A DNA stretch of 64,000 nt from Sodiomyces alkalinus F11 (Eukaryota > Ascomycota > Sordariomycetes > Glomerellales > Plectosphaerellaceae). The position numbers and the translations under genes were made by a program. The DNA lies in contig NW_021167094.1 of NCBI RefSeq assembly GCF_003711515.1, positions 321,002-385,001 of the forward strand. Direction: 5' to 3'. The notes under the pieces are model-generated. The model was not told the DNA's origin and searched no databases. It worked only from the letters and a program-made list of their open reading frames with translations. Numbering within the stretch: position 1 is the first letter of the stretch; each line of letters begins with the position of its first letter. Shown piece after piece: positions 59,120 through 64,000 of this stretch.

Positions 59120-60980
59120 TAGACTAGGCACGCCTGGACCCCTATGGGTTTACACTGGGGACCTATTATGACTACTGCTATAGGCACCTGATAGATATCG
59201 TATCGTCGATTTATAGACGGCTTTTCGGGTAGTAGAAAAAGAAGAAGAGCCTAGAAAAGCAGCCATAGATCGGTTAGAGGGCACGTATTTAATAACGGTT
59301 TAATCGAAGCGGTGACTTAGCTAGTATAGTATAGATCTATCGGAACGCCGAATACAGGTATTTAGTGGCTTCTAATCCTACTAGTATCCTCGAAGATATA
59401 GGCGTTGGTTAGAGATTAAATTATAGGCAAAATCCTCGTAGTATACGACGTTTAACAGCCTAAAATCAAGGCCTCCTATTAGTCTATTTAATCTCACGGT
59501 CACGTTACCGTAACCTTTAATAGGCAGGGATAAACTGCCGGCTACCACGTAGCCCCCCTACGTGGCGGGTATAAAATTAGAAAAACGGGAAAAATCGTTA
59601 AATATATAAATAGTGGCGCCGGAATCGAGGATAGCAGAGGTTCGAAGAGGGTAACTAGTAGTAGCGGTTCCTACTATAAAGCTAGCAGCGTGGGAGACAC
59701 CGCTACGGATACTACGGACGCTACTATAGTCGAGTCACGCCTCTTTAAGCTATACTAAGTCCCGGCTTATATCCTTCTTCACCTTCTTTACGGCGCGTAG
59801 TTCTTCCACTTCCGCGCGTAGCGAGGGGTCGTATTTCAGGATCCGTTAGACGGTTATTTTAGTGCTCTCGAAGGGTGTCTAATCGTTATATACTGTATCC
59901 GGGAATAGATAGAAGTATACGTTAATATCGTGGCTAGGTATAGCGTATACGCGGCAGATCTAACCTCCCTGTAGAGTAGATTAGCGGCGTTTAGAAGAGG
60001 AACGGTTAGCTAAAGCAGCTAAAGCAGCTAAAGGTATAGCTATAGATACCGCGGTAGTGGGATTCTTCGCTTTATTCTTCCCACGGCCGCCTTTCTTACG
60101 GGGCTTGGCCGTGGCCTTTAAGGTATCTTTACCCTCTTCGCTTCCGGTATACAGTGCAGGGAATACTATAGCGCGGTGGCTACCGCGTTTTCCTTAGTCT
60201 TTAAGTCTAGTATTAATATACTTCTAACTAAGGGTATAAAGGTCTTCGGGTACTATTACCTAATTATCCACTAGACGACCCTCGGCCTTAGTCTAATCGC
60301 GGCCGGTATAGGGGCGTATACCTCTAAAGAAGTCTATAATCTATATATATATAGCGGGCTTCGAACTGGTATCTTTATAGCTTTATAGTAGCAGCTACCA
60401 CTTATCTAACTACTCCCCGAGCTTCTTAAGGCTATTCGCAGGATAATAAGCATACTCGATATACTCTTCGTGGGTATCGGTTTAGCGGGTAGCCAGGTAC
60501 TAATCCGTATCGCGTTTAACGGCTTTATACACCTCACGAGGTATACCTCCTCGTAGCAGTTATCTACGGCTTTAGTCGATAGTATTAACCTACTAGGTTA
60601 GTATAGCGTTAATCCCTTTTAGGTAGCTATCGTATTACGCTTATAGGATCTTCCAGCGCGCGATTTCGACGTCGTACGCCTTTTAGCCGGCGTCTATAAG
60701 GTCGAGATATTACGTAGGCGTACGTCTAAGTGTTATAGATAGGAAGGAGCCGTAATCCGGTATTAAAGGCTCCTCGGGGGACTAAGTCGGATCAATTAGG
60801 CGGAGAAACCTCTACACGTTATTATAGGTAGTAACCGATTCGTATAAGCATCGCCAGAGCTCCTAATCCTTATAGGTTTTATACATAATAGGGCTAAGAT
60901 ACGATATCTTAATAGTTATTTATAGATTAACACGCTATATCGGCGTAGCTAGATAGCTTCTTAAATCGGTAGTAGTGGTA
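59120..60980 (-). mobile_element. Truncated Ty1/copia element (gag and protease only)
   Basis: On the minus strand gag decays from about 60950, a basic linker (PRKKGGRGKNKAKN) is at about 60115-60075, and the copia protease signature LDSGATIYIFNDFS is at about 59625-59585. A pre-integrase segment with GYGNVTV and LNVVYY follows to about 59400. Integrase, RT and RNase H are absent; the frame ends close to the start of the gypsy element, which suggests truncation by that insertion. Orientation is opposite to the complete copia at 45.6-52.0 kb. Confidence 0.7.
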
Positions 60981-61437
60981 AAAAGGTAGGTAAAATAGGT
61001 ATATCTTCACTTAGTAAGTAAGACTCTTAATTATTGGATAAAGCGTAGTCAAAATCATCATAAAATAGGTCAAAATTAATTAAGGCAATTGTATATAATT
61101 ATAACTGTGTCAGACCGTCAGGGAAACGCTGCCACCGTATTTTATATAGTGCAGATTCTGCAAGCGTCTACCCGGATTATACTCTTGGCAATCCGGCCCG
61201 TTACGTAACCGAAAAGACTGTGGTCTGTTCGACAGATGTCTCCACCTAGCTATTTCGGGGGGTGTGTCCAAGTCGCATATTCGTTATACAGGTAGTACTG
61301 AGAGATAAATGCCTTACCTTGCTAGTGGTTTATGTCTGTGTCGGATATAGGAATTGTCTGGCTCGCAGCGTTGTGACTACGTTCACCGTCGACGTCGCAA
61401 TTTTGAACATTGGTTTATCACACATGGGGATCACTCC

Positions 61438-62892
61438 ATGTCATTTTATCCCGTGAATTTGGCAGTGTTCGCCATTGCCAATGCCATCCTACTCATCTAT
61501 CGCCAGAGACGCAAACAGAAGCTCCCGAGGTGTGATGGCAATGAGAACGCAGCAGACGAAGGCCGGGCCGAGATCCAAAGCCTCCTGGCGGCGCCAGTGG
61601 AGCTGAAGGTCGCGGCGAGACGACTACAGCTCGAATACTACTCGGTATACACCTTCGCTGTTGCGGCAGACTGGCTCCAGGTATGCTGTGCTTCATGATT
61701 CTGCCCGTCACCACCTAGCGAGGACTGACGAGGGCGCAAGGGGCCCCATATCTATGCGATGTATAAATATGAGAAGGGTCTTCCCGAGAATGTCGTGGCT
61801 GCCCTGTACGCCTCTGGCTTCATGTCCGGTGCCGTCTCAGCTTCCTTCGCCGGAGCGCTCACGGACAGGTTCGGTCGCCGAATGGCCTGCCTCGTCTATT
61901 GTGTAGCCTACATCGCTACCTGTGCCTCGATGCTATCTAATAATGCGGCCATCCTCTTCTCGGGTCGCCTGTTTGGCGGAGTAGCCACTACGCTCCTCTT
62001 CAGTGCTTTCGAGACTTGGGTGGTCACCGAATACCATCAGCGCAACCTCGCCCGATCACACTTGAGTCTAAGTACCCTATTCGGCAACATGGCCACTCTC
62101 AGTTCCGTGGTAGCCATCATGTCGGGCATAGTCGGGGACCTCCTCGTCGCAGGCTTCAATGGGGCTCGAGGATGGCCGTTCGTAGCGGCCGCTGGCAGCG
62201 CGGCCATCGCTGCTCTATTGATCGTCATCTTCTGGCCGGAGAACTATGGAAACAGACACGGCGACGACAAGCCAGACCGCGGTCCGGCGAACACAGCAGA
62301 GGCAATACGCAGTGGCCCATGCACAACGCTGAGAGACAAGAGGATTTGGGGCCTCAGCTTCACCTCAACGTTCTTTGAGGGCACCATGTATCTCTTCGTC
62401 TTCTTCTGGTCGCAGACGCTTAGCAGCGCGAGAAACCGCGCGGGGTCGGATGGCGAGCTCCCATATGGGCTGGTTTTCTCAAGCTTTATGTGCGCCATGA
62501 TGGCCGGATCTAACCTTTTCTCGATGATGGCACGGCCGCATGTCGGAGGTCAAACGCTGGCACTGCTCTTCGCGGCAGTGCTTGTCGTCAGCGGCTGCTT
62601 GCTGGCAGTCGTTCTATTCCAAGATGAGCAGTGGGTGTTCTGGACGCTTTGCATGATCGAGCTTTGCATTGGGATTTATTTCCCAAGCATGTCCTACCTC
62701 AAGAGTGAGGTGGTGGAAGATGGAGTCCGCGGCCGAATTTACAGTATCCTGAGACTGCCGCTGAACGTATTTGTGGTGGTCGTTCATAGCTTAGACCAGG
62801 AAGGGGACGCGCATCGAAATCATGTCTTCCTGACATGCGCTGTTCTGTTGATTACATCCTTCTTAGTGTTGAGATGGAGTTTCTCGCGGTAG
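61438..62892 (+). CDS. MFSD5-type major facilitator (molybdate-anion transporter family)
   Basis: Two exons (61438-61680, 61741-62892) encode 464 aa; the 60-bp intron has donor GTATGC and acceptor CAAG, phase 0. The N-terminus MSFYPVNLAVFAIANAILL is the usual start of this family. Family blocks: YSVYTFAVAADWLQ/GPHIYAMY split by the intron, then YASGFMSGAVSASFAGALTDRFGRR (MFS loop motif), SGRLFGGVATTLLFSAFE, FFEGTMYLFVFFW. About 12 membrane helices. Relatives (Chlamydomonas MOT2, human MFSD5) transport molybdate at the plasma membrane; activity here is inferred. It begins only about 340 bp from the degraded transposon block but has clean codon use and no stops, so it has escaped RIP leakage. 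Confidence 0.9.
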
Positions 62893-64000
62893 GCATCACC
62901 AATATAATACATAATAATATATATGGAGTAGAAGGGCGCTTCTTTGGGCGCTTTGGATGGAAGAAACGAACCGATTCCGTTTCGCAAAGTGTGCTTGCTT
63001 CATCGCGTCGTCTGTCGTTGGGTTGGCAGGCGGGGGAGCCAAGGGTCAGAACCAACGGATGTCCCACAAAGCATGACCGCTCTTTTCATTCACAAAATTT
63101 GCGTTTCCCCGCGGTCTGACCAGGGAAGCGACAATAACCTTCGTCATTCAGTTGGTTTTGTCATCCATGTTCACCGCCCACAAGGTTCCTTTTCGGGATT
63201 TATTAGGGCGTTGAGGAAGTCGGTGTGCTATGTGAAAGTATTACTTGTACTGGACTGGCGGGGATGCTAAGTGGGAAAGCTCTTGGAGTGCCAATCACCT
63301 CCCCTGCTGTGTGCGCCGACGGCTCCTGGCTAATGCAGTGAAGGAAGGAGGCCAGCAAAATCTTGGGTCTATTCTCATTCTCATGAGAGGAATAAATGGA
63401 TATATTTTCTCCTTCTTGACCGCATATGGTTCTTTTGTGCCTTGAAATATTGAAACGGATGTAAAGTTAAGGCCTTTCGAACAACCCTATTATTTTCCCA
63501 CACATCATATATCATTTAATCCTGGGGTGCTCCTTCCCTGGGATGCTGACCCAACTCCGTGAAACTGAACAGAAGGGCCAGGTTTGTACGTACCTTAGGT
63601 ATACGTACGGGGTACAGAGTACCTTACCTATTTCCTCGTACTGCAATACCATACCTGATACACGCCTCACAACCGATACGAAGAGCCCTCAATCTGGCCC
63701 ATGACCCAGATGACACAGAATCCCTCGTGCCTCCCTCACTAAGGTAGCGGTTGAACAAACAACGCTCACTACCTTCCTTTTCCCGGCCGACAACTTGGAT
63801 TTCCCAGGATTCTTCTCACCCAGCTAATTAGGCCCCAAGTCGCATTCGACATTGATCAAGGCTCTTTATCTTAGTCCTGCTGTACGTTGTATCGAGCTCA
63901 TTGCCTTTTGCAGAAAGAATATTTCAGCCTAAACCATCTTTACGGAAAGGGATCACCTCCGTAGTGGTATGGTCTTGGGGTGCCATCGCTTCACCTGCAG
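62893..64000. other. 1.1-kb right-end region without recognised gene
   Basis: Normal composition. Short frames at 62944-63270 and 63559-63747 show no coding bias. Near 63590-63632 lies a dense cluster of GTACGTACC, ACCTTAGGTATACGTACGG and GTACCTTACC motifs. The last bases may be the promoter of a gene outside the window. Confidence 0.4.

Larger units (their letters stand above)
40100..61100. repeat. 21-kb RIP-degraded transposon block
   Basis: TA-dense sequence in which recognisable transposon proteins are cut by TAG and TAA codons where Gln or Trp would be expected. That is the outcome of C-to-T change on either strand, as in RIP. It contains at least four elements, listed separately. No host gene was found inside. 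Edges are at about 40.1-40.4 kb and 61.09 kb. Confidence 0.88.

Noticed and set aside
40100..61100. TA-rich block read as a centromere
   Set aside because: Fungal centromeres can be RIP-degraded repeats, but 21 kb with readable LTR elements and sharp gene-bearing flanks fits an ordinary transposon island; nothing centromere-specific is visible.
1..64000. tRNA, rRNA, CRISPR arrays and telomere repeats
   Set aside because: Looked for by eye on both strands; no TTAGGG arrays, no spaced identical repeats and no convincing tRNA arm were found. A tRNA scan would be needed to exclude weak cases.

Overview
The window is nuclear DNA of a filamentous ascomycete (Pezizomycotina, probably a Sordariomycete; this is inference). 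The support is short GT-AG introns of about 60-190 bp, GC-rich codon use in the genes, fungus-specific families (CFEM, HET, a very long myosin II) and TA-dense transposon wrecks of the kind left by repeat-induced point mutation (RIP).

Three compartments are visible. (1) Positions 1 to about 2210 are TA-rich, RIP-like repeat DNA with no intact gene. (2) About 2.2 to 40.1 kb is normal-composition, gene-dense DNA. After two unfamiliar genes at the edge (one apparently frameshifted at 2.8-3.4 kb, one three-exon gene at 3.65-4.72 kb) come a 54-codon small ORF, a GPI2/PIG-C subunit of GPI-anchor synthesis, an annexin with a long charged N-terminus, the myosin II heavy chain (2437 aa), a 1386-aa CCCH protein resembling Red1/ZFC3H1, a CFEM GPI-anchored surface protein, a calcineurin-like phosphoesterase, Mediator subunit Med31, RNA polymerase III subunit Rpc11 (with a 10-nt first exon), an ankyrin-repeat protein, a HET-domain protein and an HSPA12-like Hsp70 ATPase. 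(3) About 40.1 to 61.1 kb is a 21-kb RIP-degraded transposon block. It holds a 5.2-kb segment bounded by inverted repeats, a complete but dead Ty1/copia LTR element on the plus strand, a Ty3/gypsy chromovirus on the minus strand with an internal tandem repeat, and a truncated second copia element on the minus strand. Normal DNA resumes at about 61.1 kb with an MFSD5-type major facilitator gene, then about 1.1 kb without a recognisable gene.

Most genes are unrelated housekeeping functions: transcription (Med31, Rpc11), nuclear RNA surveillance (Red1-like), cytokinesis (myosin II), membranes and secretion (annexin, GPI2). GPI2 makes the type of anchor the CFEM protein would carry, but they are not a cluster. 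The grouping with most possible meaning is the ankyrin / HET / Hsp70-like run at 31.2-37.4 kb. The transposon block shows the most unexplained structure: long inverted arms differing almost only by G-to-A changes, a recurrent GAATCGTTTCC motif, and a 5-copy repeat between RNase H and integrase of the chromovirus.

Exon boundaries were set by hand from splice signals, frame and family similarity. No database or alignment was run.
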